A stretch of 64,000 bases of DNA from Bacillus sp. CGMCC 1.16541 (GCF_003184905.1 NZ_KZ821206.1:51443-115442); one strand, 5' to 3'; positions 19,511 through 30,477 are shown, numbered from the stretch's first letter. Notes: generated by a model from the sequence alone, not told the origin. A program made the numbers and translations.

Positions 19511-20794
19511 TTAGCTCGCCTTCTTTTGACTACTTTCATAAATATTAATTCCTGCTTCACTTAGCATCCATTCAATGTGCACACCATATCCTGATGTTGG
19601 ATCATTTACGAATACGTGTGTAACAGCTCCTACTACTTTTCCATCTTGAATAATTGGACTTCCACTCATCCCTTGCACAATTCCTCCTGTTTTATCTAAC
19701 AGTTCAGAATCCGTAATCTTAATAACCATTCCTTTTGTTGCTGGGAATTTTTGCGGGATTGTACTGACAATCTCGACATCAAATTCTTCAACTTCATCGT
19801 CATCGACAACAGTGAGAATTTTTGCGGGCCCTTCTTTTACTTGATGAGATAAGGCAATAGGTAACGGCTTATCCATGACGCCGTTTTCAATTTTTGAAGA
19901 AAGTCTTCCAAAGATACCAAACGGGCTATTTCGAGTAATATTGCCAATGATTTCTTTATCTTCTGAAAATCGAGCTAACTTTTCTCCTGGTACACCATTT
20001 GTTCCTTTTTCAATGGATGTAACAGTTGACCTTACAATTTGACCATTCTCTACAACAATTGGCTTTTTCGTGTCCATATCAGAAATAACATGACCTAGAG
20101 CACCGTATTTTTGAGACTTTGGATCATAAAAAGTCATAGTCCCAATTCCTGCAGCTGAATCACGAATATAAAGTCCAATTCGATAAGCATAGTCTTGTTT
20201 ATCTTTTAGAGGAATTAACTTCGTTTGAAATTTGTTTTTCTCACGGATGAGTTCTAAATGCAAAGGGTCACCTGTTTTACCTGATTGTTGAATAAACGGT
20301 GTAATATCACTCATCTTTTCGATTGTTGTACCATTGATTTTTGTAATCATATCTCCAACTTGAATACCTGCAATTTCTCCTGGAGATTGTTTACCTTCTT
20401 TTGTATCAACTTGATGATATCCTACGACTAGCACACCACGCGAATTCAGTTTTACACCTATTGATTGTCCACCGGGAATAACTTTAAAATCAGAGAGAAC
20501 TTGCACATCCACTTGTTTAACAGGAACACCTGCAAAATGAAGCATAAGTTCTTCTTTTCCAATTTCTTTTCCTGCGATTGTTAGCTTTGAATCAGCTTGA
20601 TGAATATCATAAATACTTGATTCTTCGTCCATAGACGACACAGGTAAAGCCGTATCCATTTCAACGGTTTGATTTTCAAACACAACGATTTTCTTTGGGA
20701 TATTTACATACTGTTGTAACTTCGGGAAAAAACCTACCATAATGAGTGAAACAAGGAGAATTACGCCTGTTATATATCTATATCTGTTTAGCAT
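19511..20794 (-). CDS. spoIVB: SpoIVB serine peptidase (S55)
   Basis: Forespore signalling protease that cleaves SpoIVFA and so triggers pro-sigma-K processing. Order: N-terminal membrane anchor ([16 protein letters not shown]), PDZ domain around residues 115-195 ([18 protein letters not shown]...DMITKINGT), then the S55 peptidase with catalytic His in [12 protein letters not shown] and Ser in GMSGSPI. I prefer ATG at 20794, about 12 nt after GAGGAGAG; a GTG at 20806 touches that site. About 427 residues. It is monocistronic, with a candidate sigma-F promoter. Confidence 0.95.
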   Translation of the reverse strand: MLNRYRYITGVILLVSLIMVGFFPKLQQYVNIPKKIVVFENQTVEMDTALPVSSMDEESSIYDIHQADSKLTIAGKEIGKEELMLHFAGVPVKQVDVQVLSDFKVIPGGQSIGVKLNSRGVLVVGYHQVDTKEGKQSPGEIAGIQVGDMITKINGTTIEKMSDITPFIQQSGKTGDPLHLELIREKNKFQTKLIPLKDKQDYAYRIGLYIRDSAAGIGTMTFYDPKSQKYGALGHVISDMDTKKPIVVENGQIVRSTVTSIEKGTNGVPGEKLARFSEDKEIIGNITRNSPFGIFGRLSSKIENGVMDKPLPIALSHQVKEGPAKILTVVDDDEVEEFDVEIVSTIPQKFPATKGMVIKITDSELLDKTGGIVQGMSGSPIIQDGKVVGAVTHVFVNDPTSGYGVHIEWMLSEAGINIYESSQKKAS

Positions 20795-20850
20795 ATCATT
20801 TTCCACTCTCCTCGCTTCCTATCCACACCATAACTTTATGGCTACATCTT

Positions 20851-20880
20851 TACTTTTACCTTCTTGCACTTCATTTATAA
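20851..20880 (-). promoter_or_regulatory. Candidate sigma-F promoter of spoIVB
   Basis: On the minus strand TTATA (20876-20880), 15 nt, then GGTAAAAGTA (20851-20860), which fits the sigma-F -10 pattern GGnnAnAnTA. It lies 57 bp before the start. spoIVB is known to be forespore-expressed; the box assignment is mine. Confidence 0.45.
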
Positions 20881-20991
20881 CTGCATCGAGAAAAAACTCT
20901 TGAATTTCATTTAGAATTTAATTCATTTCCTTTACATACTAAACAAAGGCTAAAAAATCCGACAGCAAACCGACACCAAAATATTCTTGCA

Positions 20992-21048
20992 CAAAAACCC
21001 TTGCCTGTTTATCCATCGATATTTCACTGGACTTTATAGGCAAGGGCT
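20992..21048 (-). terminator. recN terminator
   Basis: CCCTTGCCT (20998-21006) and AGGCAAGGG (21038-21046) form a 9-bp stem over a long loop; on the minus strand it is followed by a U run (complement of 20993-20997). It lies about 75 bp past the recN stop. Apart from this and the spoIVB promoter, the 326-bp gap from 20795 to 21120 shows nothing else clear. Confidence 0.7.
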
Positions 21049-21120
21049 TTTATGACCTAAATGGAATGAGTTATTTTTTCCCTCTTTAACACACTCCTTA
21101 TTCTTATTTACTTGTCATCA

Positions 21121-22845
21121 TTATACTTGTTTTATTTTTTCAGCTAGTAATAGCAATTCTTTTGCATGTTCCTTTGTCAAATCCGTTATTTCAACACCAG
21201 CAATCATGCGACCAATCTCTTTGATTTTCTGTTCATTAGTTAACGGATCTACACTGGTCGTCGTTCGGTTTTCTTTGACTGTTTTAGATATAAATAAATG
21301 AGTATCTGCCATGGCAGCCACTTGTGGTAAATGAGAAATACATAATACTTGTGAGTTCACCGCAATATGATAAATCTTTTCTCCAATCGATTGAGCCACT
21401 CGTCCACTTACGCCTGTGTCTACTTCATCAAAAATAATGGACGTCACGCCTTGGTGTTGAGAGAAAATACTTTTTAACGCCAACATAATACGCGATAACT
21501 CTCCACCTGATGCGACTTTAGCTAGTGGTTTTAACGGTTCTCCTGGATTGGTTGAAATATAAAATTCTATGTGATCAATCCCATCTTTCGTAAACTTAAC
21601 TGGTTTATTATCAATGATTAAGTCGGTTGCAGATGCATTGATTTGATTTATTTTGATTTCAAATACCGTCTTCGCCATGTACAATTCTTTTAATTCGTAA
21701 TGGATTTGTTCGGTTAGTTGGTGCGCTAATTTCTTTCGAGCAGCAGAAACATTCATAGCTTCTACTAACAAGTCATGCGCAATGCTATCTAATTGCTCTT
21801 TCATTTTGCTAACATGTGTATCGCGATTTTTAATTTTATCAATTTCATCTTCAATTGCCGCACCATACGCTAGAATTTCTTCAACGGACTGCCCATATTT
21901 ACGCTTTAGATAATTAATTTCATTCAATCTGGTTTCAATAAAATCTAACCTTTTAGGATCATATTCTAACAAGTCTAATTGCTGCCTGATTTTATATGAC
22001 ACATCTTCTAATTGATAGAAACAATTAGATACGGTTTCAGATATCTCTTCATATTCTCTTTCGATGTTGGCAATATCTTCTGTGTTGTTCATTGCTAAGC
22101 TGACCCAATCTAATCCTTTGTGCTCACCATGTAGCGCATTGTATGCATCATTTAAGGAAGAGTATATCTTTTCAAAATTAGCAATTTTCATTCGTTCTTC
22201 TGTTAGCCGCTCGTCTTCTTGTGGTTGCAAATCAGCTGTTTGAATTTCATCTAGTTGAAACTGAATTAAATCAAGACGATGGGCCATCTTTTGTTCATTA
22301 TCTGTTAACTGTTCTAGTTGCTTTTTTAAATTCGTATATTTCTGGAATAATTGACGATACTCACTTAATGCACGTTCAATGTTTTCCCCACCATATTGAT
22401 CTAACAGCATTAAATGACGATCTTGGTTCATTAAATCTTGATGCTCGTGTTGTCCGTGAATATCAACAAGTGTTTGTCCAATTTCGCGCAAAACAGCTAG
22501 CGTTACTAATTTACCATTTACACGACAAATACTTTTTCCGTTTGTTGTAATTTCACGTCTTAGCACCATCATACCATCATCAACTTCCACACCTACTTGT
22601 GCAGCTTTCTCATAACATGGATGGTTGTCCTCAATTAAAATAAGTCCTTCAATTTCTGCTCGGTTCGTTCCGTGACGAACAAACTCTGAAGAACCTCTAC
22701 CTCCAACAAGCAAATGAATAGCATCAATAATAATGGATTTTCCTGCCCCTGTTTCACCAGTCAAAACAGTCAAACCTTTTTCAAACGAAATAGACAAGGA
22801 TTCAATAATTGCAAAATTCTTAATTGATAACTCTGCTAACAACAA
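21121..22845 (-). CDS. recN: DNA repair protein RecN
   Basis: SMC-like ATPase that acts early in double-strand break repair. The N-terminal Walker A is GETGAGKSIIIDAI; a coiled-coil middle follows (about 160-370); the C-terminal half has the ABC signature VASGGELSRIMLALK and Walker B SIIFDEVDTGVSG. The 574 residues are full length. The start is TTG with AAAGGTG upstream. It follows argR by 136 bp. Confidence 0.95.
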   Translation of the reverse strand: MLLAELSIKNFAIIESLSISFEKGLTVLTGETGAGKSIIIDAIHLLVGGRGSSEFVRHGTNRAEIEGLILIEDNHPCYEKAAQVGVEVDDGMMVLRREITTNGKSICRVNGKLVTLAVLREIGQTLVDIHGQHEHQDLMNQDRHLMLLDQYGGENIERALSEYRQLFQKYTNLKKQLEQLTDNEQKMAHRLDLIQFQLDEIQTADLQPQEDERLTEERMKIANFEKIYSSLNDAYNALHGEHKGLDWVSLAMNNTEDIANIEREYEEISETVSNCFYQLEDVSYKIRQQLDLLEYDPKRLDFIETRLNEINYLKRKYGQSVEEILAYGAAIEDEIDKIKNRDTHVSKMKEQLDSIAHDLLVEAMNVSAARKKLAHQLTEQIHYELKELYMAKTVFEIKINQINASATDLIIDNKPVKFTKDGIDHIEFYISTNPGEPLKPLAKVASGGELSRIMLALKSIFSQHQGVTSIIFDEVDTGVSGRVAQSIGEKIYHIAVNSQVLCISHLPQVAAMADTHLFISKTVKENRTTTSVDPLTNEQKIKEIGRMIAGVEITDLTKEHAKELLLLAEKIKQV

Positions 22846-22954
22846 GATTCACGCACCTTTATTGCACTCAAAAAAGATGTTTGTCACTCAACATCTGTTT
22901 GAGGTATTTTAGTTCAAGTTATGTTTGAGTTGTTTATCGTTACCAAGAAAATCG

Positions 22955-22975
22955 AAAAACCCCCTATTAAGGGAG
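22955..22975 (-). terminator. argR terminator
   Basis: On the minus strand CTCCCT-TAAT-AGGGGG forms a short stem with one G-U pair, then TTTTT. It lies 6 bp past the argR stop. Confidence 0.6.
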
Positions 22976-22981
22976 CTTACG

Positions 22982-23431
22982 TTAAAGCATCTCTAAGAAA
23001 CGATTTGAAATGACTTCTGTATCTTCAGGAGTGCGACAAATAATTAAACACGTGTCATCTCCACAGATTGTCCCTAAAATTTCTTCCCAATCTAAGTGAT
23101 CAATTAACGCACCAATCGCATTAGCATTACCTGGGAGTGTTTTCATTACAAGCATGTGACCAGCCGCATCAATTTTAACAAACGCATCCATTAAAGATCG
23201 TTTTAGTTTTTGAAGCGGGTTAAAGCGTTGATCAGCAGGTAGACTATATTTATACCTTCCATCCATTAAAGGCACTTTCACTAGGTGTAATTCTTTAATG
23301 TCACGAGATACAGTTGCTTGTGTAACATTAAACCCTTGATTTTTTAAAATATCAACTAATTCATCTTGAGTTTCAATGTCGTTGTTTGTAATAATGTCAC
23401 GAATTTTTATATGTCTCTGTCCTTTATTCAT
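22982..23431 (-). CDS. argR: Arginine repressor ArgR/AhrC
   Basis: Arginine-responsive DNA-binding regulator of arginine biosynthesis and catabolism. The N-terminal winged helix ([19 protein letters not shown]...[13 protein letters not shown]) and the C-terminal hexamerisation/arginine-binding domain ([24 protein letters not shown]) are both present in 149 residues. It is always encoded between yqxC and recN in Bacillus, as here. Confidence 0.96.
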   Translation of the reverse strand: MNKGQRHIKIRDIITNNDIETQDELVDILKNQGFNVTQATVSRDIKELHLVKVPLMDGRYKYSLPADQRFNPLQKLKRSLMDAFVKIDAAGHMLVMKTLPGNANAIGALIDHLDWEEILGTICGDDTCLIICRTPEDTEVISNRFLEML

Positions 23432-23623
23432 CTTGGCACCTCACGCTTTTATCAAAATTTCAATTTTATTTAATAAAATAATTGTCCCTTACAACTATGA
23501 ATGAATGTGTAGAAGAATCAACTCATATTTCAGCTGAACCATCGTTCTTTACAGTTATAATCGTTACGAAAAAATGAAAGCAATCGTATCAACTTGATCA
23601 TATCTCCTTCACCTCTAAAAAGA

Positions 23624-23673
23624 AAGATGATCAAATTGCCAATGTCAGCACACGTCATGCCTACTGACATTGG
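23624..23673 (-). terminator. Hairpin after yqxC
   Basis: CCAATGTCAG (23639-23648) pairs perfectly with CTGACATTGG (23664-23673). On the minus strand a short AU helix extends it and U-rich sequence follows from about 23635 leftward. A probable terminator of the dxs-yqxC transcript, weaker than a classical one. Confidence 0.5.
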
Positions 23674-23681
23674 TGATTTCA

Positions 23682-24518
23682 TTATTGTTCCTGTTTTTTT
23701 GCTTTTAACGTCTCATGTGCCTCTTTTACGGTCTGTTCTACACTTTTATGAGATACATTCTCTCCGACTTCTCTTTCACCTAACCATCGTAAGTGAAGCA
23801 AAAATTCGATATTTCCATCTCCACCCGTAATTGGTGAAAATGACATATCTTGTACATTGTATCCTTGTTTCAGTGAAAAATCGACCATTTGTTGCAATAC
23901 TTCTTCATGGACTTTTTCATCTCGAACAATCCCTTTTTTACCAACTTGTTCTCTTCCTGCTTCAAATTGTGGCTTAACAAGCGCTACCACATCACTAGTT
24001 GAGACTAACAATGTTTTTAAGACCGGTAAAATCAAGCGGAGCGAGATGAACGATACATCAATTGATGCAAATTCAGGCATACCTCTTTCAAGATCGGCTG
24101 GGGTTACGTAACGAAAGTTCGTTCTCTCCATAACCACCACTCGCTCATCTTGCCTTAATTTCCAGGCTAACTGGTTATATCCTACATCAAGCGCATACGA
24201 CATGACTGCTCCATTTTGTAAGGCACAATCTGTAAATCCACCTGTTGACGCTCCAATATCAATCATGATTTTCCCTGTTACATCAACATCAAATTCATTT
24301 AATGCTTTTTCAAGCTTAAACCCTCCACGACTGACATAAGGCATAACAGCTCCTTTAATAGATAAGGGGATATCTCTCTGTACCTTTTCTCCTGGTTTGT
24401 CTAAGCGATTCCCATCTGAATACACAAGACCAGCCATTACTGTACGCTTGGCCTTTTCTCTTGTATCTACTAAACCTCTTTCAACTAATAAAACATCTAC
24501 TCGTTCTTTTTTTGTCAA
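23682..24518 (-). CDS. yqxC: TlyA-family rRNA 2'-O-methyltransferase (YqxC)
   Basis: Putative rRNA ribose methyltransferase. An S4 RNA-binding domain occupies about residues 5-65 ([19 protein letters not shown]), followed by an FtsJ-like SAM domain with [26 protein letters not shown] and [13 protein letters not shown]. The 278 residues are normal. The start is TTG, overlapping the dxs stop by 4 bp (TTGA), so translation is coupled to dxs. Exact rRNA targets in Bacillus are not settled from sequence. Confidence 0.9.
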   Translation of the reverse strand: MTKKERVDVLLVERGLVDTREKAKRTVMAGLVYSDGNRLDKPGEKVQRDIPLSIKGAVMPYVSRGGFKLEKALNEFDVDVTGKIMIDIGASTGGFTDCALQNGAVMSYALDVGYNQLAWKLRQDERVVVMERTNFRYVTPADLERGMPEFASIDVSFISLRLILPVLKTLLVSTSDVVALVKPQFEAGREQVGKKGIVRDEKVHEEVLQQMVDFSLKQGYNVQDMSFSPITGGDGNIEFLLHLRWLGEREVGENVSHKSVEQTVKEAHETLKAKKQEQ

Positions 24519-26419
24519 CGTACCTCAAGCCCTTTATGTTTTAATTGCATTAATTTTATTATACGTTTTACCGCTTCTTCAGTTGTAAAATCGATTTCTT
24601 GTAGTAATTCATTGACACTCCCATGCTCGATAAAATAGTCTGGGATTCCCATTCGCTCAATTTTAGCAGTATAGTAACCATGCTCAGCGGCGAACTCAAG
24701 TACACCACTACCAAAACCACCTTGTAAAACTGCTTCTTCCATAGTAAGGATTGGTTTTTGTGATTTAAAAATAGAGTGAAGCATGTTTTCGTCCATCGGC
24801 TTAATAAAGCGAGCGTTAACTACTTCCACCGAAATACCTTGTTCTTTTAATAGTGTAGCTGCTTCAAAGGCCATCTGCAAAGTAGGACCAAATGTCAAAA
24901 TCGTTGCATCTGTTCCTTCTTCAAGTACTTCCCACGTTCCAATAGGAATTGCCTTAAGCTCTTTATCTAACGGAACGCCTAGACCATTTCCTCTTGGATA
25001 TCGAAGGGCGATTGGTCCATCATAGGTTAGAGCGGTTTTCACCATATGTTGACCTTCATTTTCATCTTTGGGCATCATGAGCACCATGTTCGGTAAATGG
25101 CGCAAGAATGCAATGTCAAAGACACCCTGATGCGTTTCACCATCTGCCCCAACAAGGCCTGCACGATCGATTCCAATAAATACATTTAGATTTTGACGGC
25201 AAATATCGTGAACAACTTGATCATACGCTCTTTGTAAGAATGTAGAGTAAATAGCTAAAAATGGTTTCATCTCCTGCGTGGCAAGTCCTGCTGCCATCGT
25301 AGTAGCATGCTGTTCAGCAATTCCTACATCATACATACGTTCTGGAAACTCTTTTTGAAAACTTTCTAATTTTGAACCAACCGGCATTGCTGGGGTAATT
25401 GCTACAACACGTGAATCTTCACGAGCAATTGTTCGTACAGTTTCGCTCACTAGCTTACTCCAAGCAATTGGAGGTGTCGTTTTCGGCTTAATAAAGTCCC
25501 CAGATTCAATTTTATAAGGGCCTGTTCCATGCCAGGTGCCAACTTTATCAGACTCTGCCGGTAAATACCCTTTTCCTTTTTTCGTAATTACGTGAACGAT
25601 GACCGGACCCTTTGTTTTTTTCGCATAATGAAGATTTTCAAACAATTCTTCATAATTATGACCATCTACCGGCCCTAAATAGGTGAAGCCTAAATCTTCA
25701 AAAAACATCCCAGAAATGAACATATATTTTAAACCATCTTTTACACGTTCAGCCGTTGAAGCCAACTTCCCACCAACAGCTGGCACTTTTTTGAGTAATA
25801 CTTCTAATTCATCTTTTACCCAATTGTATTTTCCAGCTGTACGGAGACGACCTAACACACTGTGAAGCGCGCCTACATTCGGTGCAATTGACATTTCATT
25901 ATCGTTTAAAATCACAATCATATCTTTTTGTTCATGCCCAATATGATTCAATGCTTCAAGTGCCATTCCACCTGTAAGAGCCCCATCACCAATAATCGGG
26001 ATAATGTATTCGTCAGTTTTCTTTAAATCTCTCGCAACAGCCATTCCCATTGCCGCTGAAAGAGAGGTAGAGCTATGTCCTGTTTCCCATACATCGTGTT
26101 CACTTTCATTTCGCTTAGGAAACCCACACAGTCCTTTATATTGACGTATCGTTTCAAAATCACAAGCACGACCTGTTAAAATTTTGTGAACATAAGATTG
26201 GTGTCCTACATCAAAAATAAATTTATCTTTTGGACTATCAAATATTGTATGTAAAGCAACGGTTAATTCTACGACACCTAAGTTTGGCCCAATATGCCCA
26301 CCCGTTACAGCTAACTTTGTAATTAGAAATTGGCGAATTTCTTCACTTAATGCCTCGAGTTGTTCTCTAGACATCGTTTTCAAAAACGCAGGATTCTTTA
26401 TCGTTGTAAGATCCAACAT
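24515..26419 (-). CDS. dxs: 1-Deoxy-D-xylulose-5-phosphate synthase
   Basis: First enzyme of the MEP isoprenoid pathway: joins pyruvate and glyceraldehyde-3-phosphate using thiamine diphosphate. Motifs include the catalytic His in [13 protein letters not shown], the ThDP/Mg site [16 protein letters not shown] with the distal ILNDNEMS, the transketolase segment [13 protein letters not shown], and [15 protein letters not shown]. 634 residues, full length. The adjacent ispA makes farnesyl diphosphate from the pathway's products. Confidence 0.97.
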   Translation of the reverse strand: MLDLTTIKNPAFLKTMSREQLEALSEEIRQFLITKLAVTGGHIGPNLGVVELTVALHTIFDSPKDKFIFDVGHQSYVHKILTGRACDFETIRQYKGLCGFPKRNESEHDVWETGHSSTSLSAAMGMAVARDLKKTDEYIIPIIGDGALTGGMALEALNHIGHEQKDMIVILNDNEMSIAPNVGALHSVLGRLRTAGKYNWVKDELEVLLKKVPAVGGKLASTAERVKDGLKYMFISGMFFEDLGFTYLGPVDGHNYEELFENLHYAKKTKGPVIVHVITKKGKGYLPAESDKVGTWHGTGPYKIESGDFIKPKTTPPIAWSKLVSETVRTIAREDSRVVAITPAMPVGSKLESFQKEFPERMYDVGIAEQHATTMAAGLATQEMKPFLAIYSTFLQRAYDQVVHDICRQNLNVFIGIDRAGLVGADGETHQGVFDIAFLRHLPNMVLMMPKDENEGQHMVKTALTYDGPIALRYPRGNGLGVPLDKELKAIPIGTWEVLEEGTDATILTFGPTLQMAFEAATLLKEQGISVEVVNARFIKPMDENMLHSIFKSQKPILTMEEAVLQGGFGSGVLEFAAEHGYYTAKIERMGIPDYFIEHGSVNELLQEIDFTTEEAVKRIIKLMQLKHKGLEVR

Positions 26420-26849
26420 GGATCACTCACTTTCGCACATATTATAAATATACCTTAATACATTGTGTAATGTTTTATGCATAGACGTCAACCTTTAGTA
26501 TTTCTTCTATCTCATAATACTTTTGATATTTTACCAATAAACAGTCAACAAATCTATGTTAGACGTCTATAAAGTCTTCTCTAACGTAGACATTTTTCAT
26601 AACAAGCTTAATTCCTCGCCTTTAGTACTACTCTACCCAAAGAAAAAGACATTACACTTAATGAAGGTACCTTCTTATATGAAAAAAGAGCCGCTAACAC
26701 AGATGTGATAACGGCGACCAAAAAAACTATAATCGTGTAAAAACCTATGCACTACCTTTTTTAAATAGTAGTGTTTAGATTATATCATATGCATTTTGCT
26801 GACTCAATTAAAATTTGATTTAAACAACGTTACTTTCACTATTCGCCTG
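26420..26849. other. 430-bp gap between ispA and dxs
   Basis: No coding frame was found. It holds a leftward terminator (26682-26715), a small CACTAC/GTAGTG hairpin near 26750, and two copies of TAGACGTC 78 bp apart (26482-26489 and 26560-26567). The rest is AT-rich. The terminator implies dxs has its own promoter within the left part, but I cannot place it securely. Confidence 0.5.
26682..26715 (-). terminator. Terminator after ispA
   Basis: GCCGCTAACACA (26690-26701) pairs with TGTGATAACGGC (26704-26715) with two mismatches, followed on the minus strand by a 6-U run. It ends the xseA-xseB-ispA transcript before dxs. Confidence 0.7.
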
Positions 26850-27743
26850 TTAATTCTCTCGATTTGCTATATACAAACAAATTTGTTCTAACAGATCATG
26901 ATCAATATTCGCTTCATACAACGCTTGTAATGCTTGATCAATGTGATAAACGAGCTTTTCTTTTGCTTCATTCATGCCCAAAAGAGCTGGATAAGTCGTT
27001 TTCTCATTTGTTGCATCACTTCCAATTGGTTTACCTAACTTTTCTTCTATCCCTTCAATGTCTAAAATGTCATCTTGGATTTGAAACGCTAGACCAATAT
27101 GCTTACTAAATGCTTCTAAATTAGCCATTTGTTGATCAGAAGCTTGCGATAAAATAGCTCCCGCTTTTACACAAAACCGCAACAACGCACCTGTTTTATG
27201 TATATGAATATATTCTAATTCATCAAGAGATAATCGCTTATTTTCACCTTCTAAATCTGCCACTTGGCCACCAACCATCCCTTCTGTCCCTGCTGCTATT
27301 GCTAATTCCGACACTAGCTTTAGCTTCATGTCAGACGTTATATCTGGATGGTTGTTACTAATTAATACTTGAAAGCTATTTGTTAAAAGCGCATCTCCTG
27401 CTAAAATTGCAATGGCTTCTCCAAATACCTTATGATTGGTCAGCTTTCCTCTTCGTAAATCATCATTATCCATACTAGGAAGATCATCGTGGATTAGTGA
27501 GTATGTATGAATCATCTCAACCGCACAAGCTGCCGCCATTCCCATTTCTTCATCTTTTTGAAAAGCCTTTAACGTGGCAAAAATAAGAAGAGGGCGCAAC
27601 CTTTTCCCACCCGCTGTTAATGAATATAACATCGACTCCTTTAGTTTAGTAGGTGCCGATAGCTCATTCACAACTCGAGGAAGTTGCGCTTCAACCTTTT
27701 CTTTCATTGTACTAAGATACTGTTGAAATTGAGTATTATTCAC
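26850..27743 (-). CDS. ispA: Farnesyl diphosphate synthase
   Basis: Trans-isoprenyl diphosphate synthase making FPP from IPP and DMAPP/GPP. The first Asp-rich motif is DDLPSMDNDDLRRG and the second DDILDIEG; GGKRLRP binds IPP. The 297 residues match the family. The start is GTG, about 10 nt after GGAGG, and 2 bp past xseB, so it belongs to the xseA-xseB-ispA transcript. Confidence 0.96.
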   Translation of the reverse strand: MNNTQFQQYLSTMKEKVEAQLPRVVNELSAPTKLKESMLYSLTAGGKRLRPLLIFATLKAFQKDEEMGMAAACAVEMIHTYSLIHDDLPSMDNDDLRRGKLTNHKVFGEAIAILAGDALLTNSFQVLISNNHPDITSDMKLKLVSELAIAAGTEGMVGGQVADLEGENKRLSLDELEYIHIHKTGALLRFCVKAGAILSQASDQQMANLEAFSKHIGLAFQIQDDILDIEGIEEKLGKPIGSDATNEKTTYPALLGMNEAKEKLVYHIDQALQALYEANIDHDLLEQICLYIANREN

Positions 27744-27745
27744 AA

Positions 27746-27979
27746 TTACTCTTCCTCCTGTACAACAAAAGGCTCTAATTGACCATCTTCACGTAAAATT
27801 TGTTCCATTTGATTTTCGATTTGCTTTAAGCGATCATGACAAAACTTAGAAAGTTCCATTCCTTTTTGAAACTGCTCGATAGCTTGTTCTAAAGGAACAT
27901 CTCCTTCTTCTAGCTTGTCTACAATTTCTTCTAATTGATTCATTGCTTCTTCAAATGAATGCTGTTGCTTGTCGCTCAT
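27746..27979 (-). CDS. xseB: Exodeoxyribonuclease VII small subunit
   Basis: 77-residue helical subunit of exonuclease VII, which degrades single-stranded DNA from both ends. Recognised by [30 protein letters not shown]-type heptads and [11 protein letters not shown]. Its ATG overlaps the xseA stop by 4 bp. The length is normal. Confidence 0.95.
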   Translation of the reverse strand: MSDKQQHSFEEAMNQLEEIVDKLEEGDVPLEQAIEQFQKGMELSKFCHDRLKQIENQMEQILREDGQLEPFVVQEEE

Positions 27980-29325
27980 TTTTCTCGCTCCTCTACTTGT
28001 AATACCTCACATTGTATTTGTCCATCTGTTAACTGTACAGTGAGAGAATCACCTTTTGATACTTGATTGGTTGTTTTAATCAATGTTTGTTGCTCATTAT
28101 AAACAAGGCTATAACCTCGCTCCATTGTTTTTAAAGGGCTAAGCGCATGGAGTTTGGAAGTGGCAGAAGAAAATAGAAGTTGCTTTTGTTTTAACACTCT
28201 AAGCATTTCTCGTTGCAAATCTTTTGTTAACACTTGTTGCTTTTCACGCGCTTGCTCTACCTTCTTCTTTGGATGATTACGCAATAATAACGCACTCTGT
28301 TGCTTATATTGCGTACGCTTTACTTCGATATACCTTCTACTCTCACGATAAAGACGTTCCATTAATTGGTCAAGTTGTTGCTCTTTTTGCTCCACAAGCT
28401 TCTTGGGATAACGAAAAGCATATGACTGTTTGAGACGTTCTAAGCGCTTATTTTGAAGCGTCATCATTTCCTTTATCGCTCGTGACATACGTATGTTTCG
28501 CTGGTTCAGGCGCTCTTTTACTTCTAGAATATGAGGAACGGCTAACTCTGCGGCACCCGTTGGTGTAGGCGCTCTTAAATCTGCAACAAAATCTGCAATG
28601 GTAAAGTCTGTTTCGTGCCCTACAGCTGAAATAATAGGTGTAGTTGATTTAAAGATAGCTCGAGCTACACTTTCTTCATTAAATGCCCACAACTCTTCAA
28701 TTGAGCCACCACCGCGACCTACAATTAATACATCTAAGTAGCCAAGATTGTTTGCTTTTTCAATTGCTTGCACAATAGATGGCGCTGCATGAACACCTTG
28801 AACAAGCGCTGGGATGACAATGATTTGTGCAACCGGATATCTACGTTTCAATGTTGTGATAATATCTCGTATCGCTGCACCTGTTTGAGATGTAACAACC
28901 CCTATATAGTTGGGGTAAGCCGGAATTGTTTTTTTATGTATAGAGGAAAAAAGACCTTCTTGTTCAAGTTTTGCTTTTAACTGTTCATATGCTAAGTATA
29001 AACTACCTACACCATCTGGTTGCATCTCTTTTACATACATTTGATAGTTACCATTCGGTTCATAAACAGAAATTTCTCCTCGAATTAACACCTTCATCCC
29101 TTCTTCAGGGCGAAAAGTAAGCTGACGATTCTGTCCAGCAAACATCACAGATTGAATACGGGCGTTTGCATCTTTAAGTGTAAAATACATGTGACCGCGA
29201 CTATGAAACTTGAAATTAGAAATCTCACCCTTTATCCATATATCTTGAAGGTGGGGATCCACATCGAATTTTCGTTTAATATACCTTGTTAAAGCTGTGA
29301 CTGTTAAATATCGGACTTCACTCAT
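27976..29325 (-). CDS. xseA: Exodeoxyribonuclease VII large subunit
   Basis: Catalytic subunit of exonuclease VII. An N-terminal OB fold (about 20-110, with [17 protein letters not shown]) is followed by the nuclease core with [28 protein letters not shown] and [13 protein letters not shown], and a long C-terminal coiled coil. I use ATG at 29325, 9 nt from AAGGAG, rather than the ATG two codons upstream. About 449 residues. folD, usually directly upstream, is absent here. Confidence 0.95.
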   Translation of the reverse strand: MSEVRYLTVTALTRYIKRKFDVDPHLQDIWIKGEISNFKFHSRGHMYFTLKDANARIQSVMFAGQNRQLTFRPEEGMKVLIRGEISVYEPNGNYQMYVKEMQPDGVGSLYLAYEQLKAKLEQEGLFSSIHKKTIPAYPNYIGVVTSQTGAAIRDIITTLKRRYPVAQIIVIPALVQGVHAAPSIVQAIEKANNLGYLDVLIVGRGGGSIEELWAFNEESVARAIFKSTTPIISAVGHETDFTIADFVADLRAPTPTGAAELAVPHILEVKERLNQRNIRMSRAIKEMMTLQNKRLERLKQSYAFRYPKKLVEQKEQQLDQLMERLYRESRRYIEVKRTQYKQQSALLLRNHPKKKVEQAREKQQVLTKDLQREMLRVLKQKQLLFSSATSKLHALSPLKTMERGYSLVYNEQQTLIKTTNQVSKGDSLTVQLTDGQIQCEVLQVEEREK

Positions 29326-29409
29326 ACCCATCGTCTCCTTTTAAAAAGGCCCAATTAGTTACCATCATTAACCCGTGAGAACTTTACCATACTCTACATT
29401 TGGCTGATT

Positions 29410-29475
29410 GGAAGAAAAGGAAAAGAAACAGAAGATGAATGGTTCTTTCTCTCCTATTTCTTTTCCTTTTCTTCC
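29410..29475. repeat. 19-bp perfect purine/pyrimidine inverted repeat where folD should be
   Basis: GGAAGAAAAGGAAAAGAAA (29410-29428) is exactly complementary to the arm at 29457-29475, with a 28-nt loop. One arm is all purine, the other all pyrimidine. It lies in the 184-bp gap between nusB and xseA. No T run follows the arms directly, so it is not a classical terminator, though a strong RNA hairpin is expected. Confidence 0.8.
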
Positions 29476-29509
29476 TTTTACCAAAATCGAGAAGTTCTCA
29501 AGCTGCTAT

Positions 29510-29899
29510 TTATGATAGCTCCATTACTACTTTTGAAAGTACACCATTAATAAAGCGACTAGATTGTTCATCACTGAACTTTTTAGCCAATTCAATCGCT
29601 TCATTTAATGTTACATTTGTTGGGATGTCGTTTTCATATTTCATTTCATAGACGGCTAATCGTAAAATGGAGCGATCAACTGTTGCCACACGCTCTAACG
29701 TCCATTTCTCTAAATGAGTACGAATCATCTGATCGATTTCCTCTTTGTGCTCAACTGTCCCTAATACTAGTTGTTTTAAAAAACCATCCATTTCTTGTTG
29801 AGGAGCTACATTTTGAATAGCTTCTACTGGATCAATTTGTCCTAAGTCATATTGAAATAATGCTTGTAACGCTTTTTCGCGTGCTGTACGTCTTTTCAT
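29510..29899 (-). CDS. nusB: Transcription antitermination factor NusB
   Basis: RNA-binding antitermination factor that acts with NusE/S10 at boxA of rRNA operons. The N-terminal Arg-rich start ([18 protein letters not shown]), [17 protein letters not shown] and the C-terminal [18 protein letters not shown] are typical. 129 residues, normal. SD AGGAGAAC precedes ATG. A strong terminator separates it from yqhY. Confidence 0.96.
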   Translation of the reverse strand: MKRRTAREKALQALFQYDLGQIDPVEAIQNVAPQQEMDGFLKQLVLGTVEHKEEIDQMIRTHLEKWTLERVATVDRSILRLAVYEMKYENDIPTNVTLNEAIELAKKFSDEQSSRFINGVLSKVVMELS

Positions 29900-29969
29900 C
29901 TTACACGTTCTCCTTTATCTATCCTTATCGTTCTATTATAACAAAATCATAACATAGTTTCTAAGCATG

Positions 29970-30001
29970 AAAAAAGACTGTCTATCATAGACAGTCTTTT
30001 T
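29970..30001. terminator. Terminator between yqhY and nusB
   Basis: AAAAAGACTGTCTA pairs perfectly with TAGACAGTCTTTTT around a 3-nt loop, with A and T runs on either side so it can work in both directions. It ends the accB-accC-yqhY transcript before nusB. Confidence 0.85.
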
Positions 30002-30047
30002 CACTTTACCACAGCTTGCTTGGAAAAGAAACAAACTTTCGTGGTTA

Positions 30048-30449
30048 TTATTCAGGTTGTTCTACTTCTTGTTTTGGTGCATCAAATTGTACGCCTACAA
30101 TATGAATGTTCACTTCTTCTAGTTCAATTGCTGTCATGTTTTTTAATGCTTGACGAATATTATCTTGAACTTTTTGAGCGATTACAGGGATCGATACACC
30201 AAACTTCATCATGCAATACACATCCACTTTAATGCCACTTTCGCTCAATTCTACTTTTACACCTTTTCCATGATTCTTCTTACCTAACTTTTCCACAACA
30301 CCTGTTGCAAAGTTACCTCGCATCGCTGTTACACCTTCAACCTCTGATGCTGCAATGCCAGCAATCACTTCAATGACTTCTGGTGCAATTTCAACTCTTC
30401 CAAGAGAACTTTGATGTTCTTCCATTTCTAATACATGATTCTCATTCAT
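30048..30449 (-). CDS. yqhY: Asp23/Gls24 family protein YqhY
   Basis: 133-residue member of the Asp23 family that in Bacillus is cotranscribed with accBC and affects acetyl-CoA carboxylase activity. The family core is seen as LGRVEIAPEVIEVIAGIAASEVEGV and KGVKVELSESGIKVDVYC. The start at 30449 lies 8 nt past AGGAGG; a GTG at 30458 overlaps that site. It begins 28 bp after accC. Function is from the B. subtilis homologue. Confidence 0.9.
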   Translation of the reverse strand: MNENHVLEMEEHQSSLGRVEIAPEVIEVIAGIAASEVEGVTAMRGNFATGVVEKLGKKNHGKGVKVELSESGIKVDVYCMMKFGVSIPVIAQKVQDNIRQALKNMTAIELEEVNIHIVGVQFDAPKQEVEQPE

Positions 30450-30477
30450 GTACAGCACCTCCTATACTTATACTATA

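Noticed and set aside
29410-29475. Treating the 19-bp hairpin as a standard intrinsic terminator
   Set aside because: Neither strand has a T run directly after the stem.
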